A stretch of 64,000 nucleotides of DNA, taken from the NCBI RefSeq assembly GCF_023195895.1, contig NZ_JALPRK010000022.1, positions 29,662-93,661 on the forward strand, read 5' to 3'. The position numbers and the translations under genes are program-made. The notes under the pieces are model-generated. The model had not been told where the DNA came from and made no database searches. It worked only from the letters and a program-made list of their open reading frames with translations. The DNA comes from Paenibacillus mellifer. GTDB lineage: Bacteria; Bacillota; Bacilli; Paenibacillales; Paenibacillaceae. Positions within the stretch are counted from its first letter, which is position 1. Every line of letters starts with the position of its first letter. Below are positions 17,213 to 24,562 of the stretch, one piece after another.

Positions 17213-17237
17213 AAGGAAAAACGGAGGCGGTGAACTG

Positions 17238-17615
17238 ATGAATCAAGGCTTAAGCCTATACGACAACCTTGGCGGAGAAGAGACGATACGGCGACTGGTA
17301 GAGGCCTTTTATCCCCGGGTTCAACGTGAACCGTTGCTGGGTCCCTTATTCCCGGAGGACATCACCCCGGTGATGGAGAAGCAATTCATGTTCTTGACAC
17401 AGTTTTTCGGCGGACCTTCCCTTTATTCCGACGCCGTTGGCCATCCGATGATGCGTGCTCGGCATCTGCCGTTTCCGGTGACAACGGAACGCGCCGAGGC
17501 TTGGCTGGCCTGCATGCGCGCTGCGCTGGAAGAGATAGGGATCGAGGAGCCGTTGCGTGAATTCGTGCTGGAGCGGTTGTCCGGTCCGGCTTTTCATTTT
17601 GTAAATACACCTTAG
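17238..17615 (+). CDS. group II truncated hemoglobin (YjbI-like)
   Basis: This is a 125-residue 2-on-2 globin, a heme protein that binds O2 or NO; its physiological role in Bacillales is not settled. Visible family marks are the N-terminal YDNLGGEETIRRLVEAFY with the B10 Tyr, FGGPSLYSD, the proximal His in RARHLPFPV, and the group II Trp in EAWLACM. Length fits YjbI (~132). ATG 17238 follows GGAGGCGG. DUF2225 follows 50 bases downstream and may be cotranscribed. Confidence 0.92.
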   Translation: MNQGLSLYDNLGGEETIRRLVEAFYPRVQREPLLGPLFPEDITPVMEKQFMFLTQFFGGPSLYSDAVGHPMMRARHLPFPVTTERAEAWLACMRAALEEIGIEEPLREFVLERLSGPAFHFVNTP

Positions 17616-17665
17616 ACGATAACAGATCATCCGCCGAGCGGACCTTTGAAAGGAAGTAGGACAAT

Positions 17666-18364
17666 TTGGAACTTGAACCTCTGTATCAGATCAAAGTCAC
17701 TTGCATCCATTGCGAAAATGAATTTTCAACCTCGCGCGTACGTCCCAGCTTTAAGCGGGCCACACGCACGGATACGGACTTTTGCGGATATTATCAGAAG
17801 GAGAATCCGGATTATTATGTGGTTCGGGTATGTCCCTCGTGTGGATTTGCTTCGACGGAGAATTCGGCATCCCGCTTGACCGACCGGCAGAACGCTTTAT
17901 TCGAGGACGCGATCGCCAGCCGATTCAACAAGAAGAGCTATGGCGGCCATCGCGATTGGGATACGGCGCTGGAAACCTACAAGCTTGCGCTGATTTGTGC
18001 TCAAACCATCGGGGAGACGGATCGGATCATCGCGAGCTTGCTGCACCACATCGCTTGGCTGTACCGGTATCAAAGCAATGTCGAACAGGAGAAGCGGTTT
18101 CTGGAATTTGCGCTGGAGGCCTATATCCGCGTTTACGAAAATGAAGGCGTTGGCGGCAGCGATGCGCGCCTGATGTACTTGATTGGCGAGTTATACCGCC
18201 GGGTTGGTAATTACAATGATGCGGTCAAATGGTTTGGACGCGTCATCAACGACAAGCGGATTGTGGATGCGGCGATGATCCGGGCTTCCCGCGAACAGTG
18301 GGCCCTGCTACGAGAGGAAATGCTTAGCGGGGGGCATGAGCTACCCGAGGAGATGCGCGGCTAA
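17666..18364 (+). CDS. DUF2225 family protein
   Basis: This is a 232-residue cytoplasmic protein of unknown function. The N-terminal part is a zinc-ribbon-like region with Cys13-X2-Cys16, Cys40, and Cys56-X2-Cys59. The remainder is a helical TPR-like array (residues ~90-220), with repeats such as ALICAQTIGETDRIIASLLHH and GELYRRVGNYNDAVKWFGRV. The start is TTG 17666 after AAAGGAAGTAGG. The Cys pattern and TPRs agree with DUF2225; a scaffold role is only a guess. Confidence 0.88.
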   Translation: MELEPLYQIKVTCIHCENEFSTSRVRPSFKRATRTDTDFCGYYQKENPDYYVVRVCPSCGFASTENSASRLTDRQNALFEDAIASRFNKKSYGGHRDWDTALETYKLALICAQTIGETDRIIASLLHHIAWLYRYQSNVEQEKRFLEFALEAYIRVYENEGVGGSDARLMYLIGELYRRVGNYNDAVKWFGRVINDKRIVDAAMIRASREQWALLREEMLSGGHELPEEMRG

Positions 18365-18397
18365 CGGACAAGCCTACACGACGATTGTAGCATCAAG

Positions 18398-18426
18398 AAG
18401 GGCCGTCTCAGAGGAAACGGCCCTTC
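18398..18426. terminator. hairpin after the DUF2225 gene
   Basis: AAGGGCCGT (18398-18406) pairs with ACGGCCCTT (18417-18425). The T-tail is weak, but the site lies between convergent genes and is a likely terminator. Confidence 0.6.
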
Positions 18427-18474
18427 GTTGCGTATCGAATCTCCTAGACATTTTGGAATCCTGCGGCGCTGGAT

Positions 18475-18705
18475 TTACCGAATAACCGTATCGGTTAACA
18501 GGTAATCGTTGTCGCAGTCCAGGACATGAAGCTTGTTCCCGCAGCAGGGAAAGACAAGCAGCTTCTTCTTCCCTTCATGAATCGTTTTCAGCTCGCGGGG
18601 CTTCAGCGGCAGCAGCACGTTGCTGCTAGAGCAAAACGGGCACTCATGTACATAAACGTCGCCCATGACGACATCATAGGGCCACGACTGATTAAAAGGG
18701 ATCAT
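18475..18705 (-). CDS. 76-residue zinc-ribbon protein
   Basis: This small cytoplasmic protein shows CPFC near residues 22-25 and FPCCGNKLHVLDCD near 52-65, so a single zinc-binding ribbon is likely. I do not recognise a named family. Its ATG overlaps the stop of the upstream gene (ATGA at 18702-18705), a typical sign of translational coupling. The open frame continues upstream of this ATG in the same phase to 18918, but that stretch is out of phase with the real upstream gene and lacks a ribosome site. Confidence 0.75.
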   Translation of the reverse strand: MIPFNQSWPYDVVMGDVYVHECPFCSSSNVLLPLKPRELKTIHEGKKKLLVFPCCGNKLHVLDCDNDYLLTDTVIR

Positions 18706-18863
18706 TCGGAATCGGCTGGCGGGTTGCCCGCCTCTTCTTTGGCTAGTTCTGCGATTTTTTGCAATAAAATGTGCTGCGGCATATGCATAAGGTGCTCGAT
18801 CGGCACTTTGAGTTTGGCGGCTAATTTCACGGCGGTATCCGCCGAAATTTGCAAAGGTTTCAT
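18702..18863 (-). CDS. YycC-like small protein
   Basis: ATG 18863 follows a strong AGGAGGG and encodes 53 residues, starting MKPLQISADTAVKLAAKL and containing VPIEHLMHMPQHILLQKIAE. This resembles the small YycC family of Bacillales, whose function is unknown. It is predicted helical, without a signal or membrane segment. It is coupled by a 4-base overlap to the zinc-ribbon gene, so both are probably made from one transcript. Confidence 0.75.
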   Translation of the reverse strand: MKPLQISADTAVKLAAKLKVPIEHLMHMPQHILLQKIAELAKEEAGNPPADSE

Positions 18864-18972
18864 GGAATATCCCTCCTATAGTCTGGCAGCTAGTTAATAG
18901 TGCAACCCCTAATAGCATACACTGTTATCCCATAAGCCATCAATATGAACGATACGGAAAGGAAGCGAACTT

Positions 18973-20775
18973 ATGTCAAGATTTGCTGAACCGATTCAAC
19001 CCACTTGGGAACTGGATACCATTTTTCCGGGAGGCTCTGCCTCCACGGCACTGCGCGATCATCTAGAAGCTTTGGAACGGGATATTACCTCGTACCAAAC
19101 CAAGCTGAAAGATCTGGAGGCTCCATCCACGCTGGAGGAGACAAAGGCCTTGGATGACTTGATCGCGGACCTGCAGTCGGCGGCAGCCCGTCTGTATGAG
19201 GCGAACAGCTTTGTCGGCTGTTTGACGGCACAGGATCAACACGATAAGAAGGCGCTGCAGTTGGACGCCAAAATCACTTCTTTAGGCGCTTCATTTAGTA
19301 ATGTCATGACTTTATTCTGGAACGTTCTTCGGTTAACGGAGGATGACGTATGGGAAGGCTGGATGGCACGGGAAGAAGTTATGCCGATTTCCTTCATCCT
19401 TCGCGAGAAACGGGAGCAAGCCCGGGAGAAGCTGGCGCCGGAGCTGGAGAATCTGGTGTCCGACTTGGCGGTGGACGGCTACCATGGATGGGGGCAGCAT
19501 TACGATACGATCGTCTCCAAGGTTGGCGTGCCTTTTGAAGATCCAAACGGCGAGGTCAAGACGTTATCGGTAGGCCAGGCAGCCAACAAGCTGGATGATC
19601 CGGACCGTAGCGTACGGGAGCGCGTATTTGCCAGCTGGGAGGAAGCTTGGACGAAGGCGGAGGACTATTCTGCCGATACATTGAATCGTCTCGCGGGTTT
19701 CCGGCTCAAATTGTACGAGAAACGCGGCTGGGAGGATGTCCTGAAAGAACCGCTGGCCATCAATCGGATGTCTCAAGCCACGTTGGACGCGATGTGGCAG
19801 GTGATCGTTGAGAACAAGCCGAAGTTCGTTGCTTATCTGGAGCGCAAAGCCAAGTTGCTTGGTGTCGATAAGCTAAGCTGGACCGACGTGGATTCTCCGC
19901 TGGGCCAAGCCGCCGGTAAAATTACATATGAACAGGCGGCAGAGGATATCGTCAAGCAATTCGGCAACTTTAGTCCCAAGCTGGCGGAGTTTGCCACAAT
20001 GGCGTTTAACAAACGCTGGATCGAGGCGGAGGACCGCCCCGGCAAACGCCCCGGAGGATTCTGTACCTCCCTGCCGAAGAGCAAACAGACGCGTATTTTC
20101 ATGACGTTCGGCGGTACGGTTTCCAATGTTTATACGCTGGCACATGAGCTTGGGCATGCTTATCACCAAAACGTGATGGAGGAGCTGCCGATCTTTAATC
20201 AGGATTATGCGATGAATGTAGCGGAGACCGCTTCGACCTTTGCCGAGATGATCCTGGCCGATGCCTTCGTGAAAAATGCGGCGAATGACCAGGAGAAGAT
20301 TGTCCTGCTCGCTGACAAGGTGCAAAATTCGGTTGCCTTTTACATGAATATTCATGCCCGTTTCCTGTTCGAAACCCGGTTCTATGAGAAACGCCGGCAG
20401 GGCGTGCTGGATGCTGCCGAGTTGTCCGAGCTGATGGAGGAAGCACAACGCGAAGCATTCCAGGGGGCGCTGGGCAGCTATCACCCGCATTTCTGGGCGT
20501 CCAAGCTGCATTTCTATATCACGGACGTGCCCTTTTATAATTTCCCTTACACCTTCGGATATATGTTCAGCACCGGGCTTTACGCACTGGCGCAGCGGGA
20601 AGGCCAAAGCTTTGCGGCCAAGTATGATGCGCTCTTGCGAGATACCGGCCGGATGACGGTGGAAGAATTGGCCGCCAAACATCTTGGCGTCGATTTGACG
20701 AAACCGGATTTTTGGCGTGAAGCAATGGCTGTGAATGTCGCCGACGTGGATGCTTTTTTGGAACTGACCAAGTAA
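18973..20775 (+). CDS. pepF: M3 family oligoendopeptidase (PepF type)
   Basis: This is a 600-residue cytoplasmic zinc metallopeptidase that degrades oligopeptides. The zinc site HELGH is at residues 391-395 in VYTLAHELGHAYHQ, and the downstream Glu ligand lies in NVAETASTFAEM near residue 420. The N-terminal helical domain and the C-terminal M3 domain are complete. Length matches PepF (~600). ATG 18973 follows GGAAAGGAAGCG. It has its own terminator, so it appears monocistronic. Confidence 0.94.
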   Translation: MSRFAEPIQPTWELDTIFPGGSASTALRDHLEALERDITSYQTKLKDLEAPSTLEETKALDDLIADLQSAAARLYEANSFVGCLTAQDQHDKKALQLDAKITSLGASFSNVMTLFWNVLRLTEDDVWEGWMAREEVMPISFILREKREQAREKLAPELENLVSDLAVDGYHGWGQHYDTIVSKVGVPFEDPNGEVKTLSVGQAANKLDDPDRSVRERVFASWEEAWTKAEDYSADTLNRLAGFRLKLYEKRGWEDVLKEPLAINRMSQATLDAMWQVIVENKPKFVAYLERKAKLLGVDKLSWTDVDSPLGQAAGKITYEQAAEDIVKQFGNFSPKLAEFATMAFNKRWIEAEDRPGKRPGGFCTSLPKSKQTRIFMTFGGTVSNVYTLAHELGHAYHQNVMEELPIFNQDYAMNVAETASTFAEMILADAFVKNAANDQEKIVLLADKVQNSVAFYMNIHARFLFETRFYEKRRQGVLDAAELSELMEEAQREAFQGALGSYHPHFWASKLHFYITDVPFYNFPYTFGYMFSTGLYALAQREGQSFAAKYDALLRDTGRMTVEELAAKHLGVDLTKPDFWREAMAVNVADVDAFLELTK

Positions 20776-20788
20776 CCCGTTTTAATCG

Positions 20789-20816
20789 ATAGGTCCTCGA
20801 AAGAGGGCCTATTTTG
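20789..20816 (+). terminator. terminator of pepF
   Basis: ATAGGTCCTC and GAGGGCCTAT pair (one G-U) around a GAAA loop at 20789-20812, followed by TTTTG. Confidence 0.8.
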
Positions 20817-20891
20817 TTTGATGATTTTTGTCGGATAGTGGAGAAAGATTCATTCTAAATAGGTATAAATAACCATTTATGTTGTATATTG

Positions 20892-20920
20892 TTGATTAGA
20901 AGGAAATATTATCCTATAAT
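20892..20920 (+). promoter_or_regulatory. SigA promoter of the 138-residue orphan
   Basis: TTGATT (20892-20897), exactly 17 bases, then a perfect TATAAT (20915-20920). It lies 57 bases before the start codon and is among the best vegetative promoters in the window. Confidence 0.75.
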
Positions 20921-20976
20921 GTGACATAAGCCCTATATCATAGGTTGCAATCTTTTGGGGGAAAGGTGGGAGGATA

Positions 20977-21393
20977 TTGCTGAGAGCTGAACAAATTTCA
21001 CTCGTTAGGCAGATCGACTTGGTTTTTAAGGAGCTGGAGGAGGAACTGGCGGGGTTATCTTCGGGAACCGTATTTCTGCAGATCCGGAATAATACCGTCG
21101 GTAAGTTTGGCATCCGCCACAATCCGATTGCCGGCAGAAACGGGCAGCTTAGTGAAGATACTCGTGGGTTAAATGCGGAACAGATCCATTCTTTTCGGAT
21201 GATGGCGATTCAAGCGCTTCAGTTCAAACGGTACTGGACGCATGGCGAGATCAGCTATGAATTTGCATTACGTCAGGGTGCCGTAGTTATCGACGCGGTC
21301 ATGGAATCGAACTATAACATGGCCAATCTGCTAATCCAACGGTATCCACATAAGGATCACGGTACAAATACATACGGGAACCTGTCTTCCTGA
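20977..21393 (+). CDS. uncharacterised 138-residue protein
   Basis: I do not recognise this gene. The product looks cytoplasmic, with an N-terminal helix rich in Glu (IDLVFKELEEELAGL), a beta segment (TVFLQIRNN) and a second helical half. It has no signal or membrane helix. The start is probably TTG 20977; GAAAGGTGG lies seven bases upstream and GGGAGG three. A strong promoter and a strong terminator frame it as a single-gene unit, which suggests real expression. Confidence 0.7.
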   Translation: MLRAEQISLVRQIDLVFKELEEELAGLSSGTVFLQIRNNTVGKFGIRHNPIAGRNGQLSEDTRGLNAEQIHSFRMMAIQALQFKRYWTHGEISYEFALRQGAVVIDAVMESNYNMANLLIQRYPHKDHGTNTYGNLSS

Positions 21394-21413
21394 GGTTTCA
21401 ACCGGGCAAAGGG

Positions 21414-21450
21414 AAACAGGCGATCTGCTAAGCAGACCGCCTGTTTCTAT
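21414..21450. terminator. terminator between the orphan and the SASP gene
   Basis: AAACAGGCG (21414-21422) pairs with CGCCTGTTT (21438-21446). An inner CTGC/GCAG stem extends it. The genes on both sides converge here. Confidence 0.8.
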
Positions 21451-21473
21451 AGAGGGTAATAGGAGTATGCAAG

Positions 21474-21701
21474 TTACAGGTTCGAACGACCCGACAATTG
21501 CTGCTCCGCCAGTTGAACCAAACGTTTTGTGATGTAGCCTCCAAGAGATCCGGTTTCACGGGAAGTATAATTCCCATAGTAACCGTCTTGCGGGATTTGT
21601 ACGCCCAATTCCTGCGCTGCTTCCATTTTCATTTGTTGCAACGCAGCGGTCGCTTGAGGAACAACAAGGTTATTACGGCTTCCGCGGCTTTGACCTGCCA
21701 T
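21474..21701 (-). CDS. alpha/beta-type small acid-soluble spore protein
   Basis: Alpha/beta SASPs coat and protect DNA in the dormant spore and are degraded at germination by GPR. The 75-residue product has the family blocks NNLVVPQATAALQQMKMEAA and GSLGGYITKRLVQLAEQQL. The expected GPR cleavage region is MEAAQELGV, which varies slightly from the usual YEIAQEFGV. The ATG at 21701 follows AAAGGAGGTGA. A SigG-type promoter precedes it. Confidence 0.95.
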   Translation of the reverse strand: MAGQSRGSRNNLVVPQATAALQQMKMEAAQELGVQIPQDGYYGNYTSRETGSLGGYITKRLVQLAEQQLSGRSNL

Positions 21702-21731
21702 GTTTGTCACCTCCTTTGGCGTTAGTGATGT

Positions 21732-21760
21732 TAGTATGGTTCGTAGGGTGCAAAATATGC
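21732..21760 (-). promoter_or_regulatory. SigG promoter of the SASP gene
   Basis: On the minus strand GCATA (21756-21760), 17 bases, then CATACTA (21732-21738). Both match the SigG consensus (GHATR and CATWHTA) fully, in line with forespore expression of SASPs. Confidence 0.7.
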
Positions 21761-21823
21761 GGTGAGATCCAAAGCTAGGGCAGTGGTAATTATTTCTTTC
21801 GGCCCGAAACTCGTGTAACGGGG

Positions 21824-21851
21824 CAAAAAAAACCGCCTTCTAGGAAGGCGG
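21824..21851 (-). terminator. terminator of the aldose epimerase gene
   Basis: Read on the minus strand, CCGCCTTC and GAAGGCGG (21833-21851) form a stem with a 3-base loop, followed by a run of eight T (A-run 21825-21832 on the plus strand). Confidence 0.85.
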
Positions 21852-21873
21852 AAATTCTGAAAATAGAATGGGA

Positions 21874-22848
21874 TCATCCGTGATCCGGATAGATCATCTC
21901 CAAGGAAAGATGGAGTTCCAGCGTCTGCTGAGGGTTTAACTCGATGAGTCCGGTCTCGTTGGCCGGAAGGTCCAGATTCGGGGCGTCCGGCAGCCAGGTG
22001 TAGGGCTCGATACAGAAAAATTGATCCGCTTCCCCCTTTGAATAGATGACCCAAAACTTAAAATGTTCCGGATCGGCTGAATAGCGCAGCCCATAGCCGT
22101 CATCGCGCATCATCAGAGCTTCCACCGGTTTGTCCCCGATGCGCAGCATGGTGTCACAATTGACGCCTTGCAGATTCATCCCCGGATTTAGCGCTTCCCA
22201 CGCTCCTAGCGGAGCGGTCTCCCCGGTAGGGATATTTTCCTCGTCTGAAACGAACAGGTTCGACACCGGCAGCTGCAAATTCCAGCGCTGGGGTTCTCCG
22301 TCAATCTTAAACCAGGTATGCAGCCCCAAACCGAAAGGGGCGGGATTATGACCCAGATGGGTAATCTTAAAGGTTTGCTTCAAGCTTGCACCTTGAAGCC
22401 GAAGCGTCATCTCCAGCTTCAATGGCTCGGGATATTGTCGAATCCAGTTCGGATCGTCGGAGGTCACGAATTCCGTTGTGATCGCGCAGCCTTCATCATC
22501 CTCTTCAATATCGCTCACGCACCAGCTTTGGGTCCGGTGCAAACCGTGGATGTGGTTATCGTTCGCCGTGTTGCGGTCGAACTGGTATTCTTGCCCGGCA
22601 TACGTGAAATGCCCTCTACGAATGCGCCCGGGGGGAGTTAAGAGCGGGATGCCGAAGTGATATGGCTTTTGCAAATAGAAATCAAGTTCAGTTTCCTCTG
22701 GATGACGCAGCACATCGCGCTGCTGGACATTGTCCCATATACGAATGACGTTATTTCCAAGGCGGGGTAGCAGCGTGACTTCAAGTTCGCGGCTATGTAA
22801 GATGTACGTATCGTAACCGTTCCATTGCCCTTTGGTCACCTTTTTCAT
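21874..22848 (-). CDS. aldose 1-epimerase family protein
   Basis: This is a 324-residue galactose mutarotase-fold enzyme that interconverts sugar anomers; the sugar is not known. The fold is nearly all beta. Likely catalytic His lies in NDNHIHGLH, a second His in GLGLHTWF, and the catalytic Glu in CIEPYTW. ATG 22848 follows AAAAGGAGCAACG. It stands alone, away from sugar operons, which resembles housekeeping epimerases such as YoxA. It could act on phosphorylated sugars like YeaD-type members, but the motif spacing fits GalM-like proteins. Confidence 0.85.
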   Translation of the reverse strand: MKKVTKGQWNGYDTYILHSRELEVTLLPRLGNNVIRIWDNVQQRDVLRHPEETELDFYLQKPYHFGIPLLTPPGRIRRGHFTYAGQEYQFDRNTANDNHIHGLHRTQSWCVSDIEEDDEGCAITTEFVTSDDPNWIRQYPEPLKLEMTLRLQGASLKQTFKITHLGHNPAPFGLGLHTWFKIDGEPQRWNLQLPVSNLFVSDEENIPTGETAPLGAWEALNPGMNLQGVNCDTMLRIGDKPVEALMMRDDGYGLRYSADPEHFKFWVIYSKGEADQFFCIEPYTWLPDAPNLDLPANETGLIELNPQQTLELHLSLEMIYPDHG

Positions 22849-22930
22849 ATCGTTGCTCCTTTTCCCACATAATCAAGTTCCTTAAGGCTAGACTAATCAT
22901 AACACTTTTTCCGTTGGACGAAAAATGGAT

Positions 22931-22959
22931 TTGACACTGCAGCCAGCTCAATTTATGAT
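22931..22959 (+). promoter_or_regulatory. SigA promoter of trpS
   Basis: A perfect TTGACA (22931-22936), 17 bases, then TATGAT (22954-22959). It lies directly ahead of the T-box leader. Confidence 0.8.
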
Positions 22960-22965
22960 GATAGG

Positions 22966-23264
22966 CATAAACGATAATGCGATGATGAGGGAAAGTAAGC
23001 GAAGTATTCGTTCTGCAGAAAGCCGGTGGTTGATGCGAACCGGCGGGCGAGCTTGCGCTGAATGGGCCTCGGAGCGCCGGGCTGAACGCAAAGGGTGACG
23101 AGCCGTTTGTCAGTAGGCCGGCCGGGTGATCTACGTTACGGATTGATAAGGCCGATTCTTCTTGGGTTGGTGTCCTGTGACACTCACACCCTGCTAGCTC
23201 CAAATCGGCGAATGAGGGTGGCACCACGGTCTCACGTCCCTTTGCGGACGTGGGGCCTTTTTGC
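22966..23264 (+). promoter_or_regulatory. T-box leader (tryptophan specifier) of trpS
   Basis: The leader has the T-box hallmark AGGGTGGCACCACGG at 23215-23229, which pairs with uncharged tRNA as antiterminator. GATGA and GTGACGAG elements near both ends of stem I fit the K-turn, and GGGAAAGTA begins the specifier side. On the 3' side GAA is followed by TGG at 23063-23065, a tryptophan codon in the specifier position. The terminator stem is 23228-23239 with 23246-23257, then TTTTT. Uncharged tRNA-Trp should allow readthrough into trpS. Confidence 0.9.
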
Positions 23265-23338
23265 ATTTCGGCGGCCCCTCTCGCATCAGAACCCTAATTC
23301 CCATGAATCTTAAACCTATGAAGGAGGAGTTTTTCGTC

Positions 23339-24322
23339 ATGAAAAAAGTACTATCCGGTATTCAACCCAGCGGTAAACTAACGCTTGGCAATTACATCGG
23401 GGCGATTAAGAATTTCGTTACGCTGCAACAGGATCACGCCTGTAATTTTATGGTCGTGGATTTGCACGCGATCACGGTTCCGCAGGAACCTGCCGCACTG
23501 ACGGAGCAATCCGAAGCGGTGGCTGCTCTGTACATCGCTGCTGGGATCGATCCCAACAAGGCGAACGTATATCTGCAATCCCATGTGATGCAGCATGCGC
23601 AGCTCGGATGGTTGTTAACGACGCTCACCTCGATGGGCGAACTCGAACGGATGACGCAATTTAAAGATAAGTCTGCTGGCAAGGAATCCGTGGGAGCCGG
23701 ATTGTTCGTGTATCCTGCCTTAATGGCGGCGGACATTCTGATCTATAACGCAGACCTGGTGCCGGTTGGGGAAGACCAGAAGCAGCACTTGGAATTAACC
23801 CGCGATTTGGCAGGTCGGTTTAACCACCGGTTCGGCGACTACTTTACGCTGCCAGAGCCTTATATTCCGGAGGTTGGCGCACGTATCATGTCCCTGGACG
23901 ATGCCTCTAAGAAGATGAGTAAGAGCAATCCGAATCCGGGCAGCTATATTGCCCTGCTGGACACGCCGGACGAGATCCGCAAGAAGCTTAGCCGCGCGAC
24001 AACCGATTCGGGCCGTGAGGTGAAATTCGATCCGGCGAGTAAACCGGAGGTCAGCAACTTGATTACGATATACAGCCAGTGCTCGGGGCTGTCCATCGCC
24101 GAGGTGGAGCAGCGTTACGAAGGACAAATGTACGGGCCTTTCAAGAAAGACCTGGCCGAAGTTGTGGTGGGCGTGCTGGAACCGCTCCAGCAGCGGTACC
24201 GCGAGATTCGCGAGTCGGGAGAGCTGCGCAACATCTTGCGTCAAGGCGCGGAAAGAGCGTCCGAGATGGCGGAGAGAACGTTGCAGGACGTACAACGCCT
24301 GATGGGTTTTGTCGGCAAATAA
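23339..24322 (+). CDS. trpS: tryptophan-tRNA ligase
   Basis: TrpRS charges tRNA-Trp in the cytoplasm. The 327-residue product matches the bacterial norm (~330). The class I HIGH-like site is in SGKLTLGNYIG near residue 13, and KMSKS is present (KKMSKSNPN) near residue 197. ATG 23339 lies after AAGGAGGAG; the open frame upstream to 23261 lies in the T-box terminator and is not used. Controlled by the T-box leader with a Trp specifier. Confidence 0.97.
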   Translation: MKKVLSGIQPSGKLTLGNYIGAIKNFVTLQQDHACNFMVVDLHAITVPQEPAALTEQSEAVAALYIAAGIDPNKANVYLQSHVMQHAQLGWLLTTLTSMGELERMTQFKDKSAGKESVGAGLFVYPALMAADILIYNADLVPVGEDQKQHLELTRDLAGRFNHRFGDYFTLPEPYIPEVGARIMSLDDASKKMSKSNPNPGSYIALLDTPDEIRKKLSRATTDSGREVKFDPASKPEVSNLITIYSQCSGLSIAEVEQRYEGQMYGPFKKDLAEVVVGVLEPLQQRYREIRESGELRNILRQGAERASEMAERTLQDVQRLMGFVGK

Positions 24323-24338
24323 ACAGGTGTAGAACGAG

Positions 24339-24387
24339 AAGGGGTGTGCTTGAGGCGATTGTATTGCCTTGGGCAACCCTTTTTTTG
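24339..24387 (+). terminator. terminator of trpS
   Basis: An imperfect hairpin begins AAGGGG at 24339 and closes with GGGCAACCCTT near 24371-24381, followed by seven T. Several G-U pairs make it less certain than the others. Confidence 0.65.
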
Positions 24388-24562
24388 TACATACGGTCTC
24401 CATTTATAACAGGGGGACAAAATGATGATTCAGGTACGGTAAATCAACTGCCCCTCTCTGAGGTTCTTGTTGATGGTGGAGCATAATGACATAATCAAAG
24501 GACAGGGTAGGTTTTGCGACTTATCCATGCGACGATCCATTTTATGAGTAAGGCGGGGTTCT

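Noticed and set aside
19873..20682. 269-codon minus-strand frame inside pepF
   Set aside because: Antisense to the M3 peptidase catalytic region, with no ribosome site and no family.
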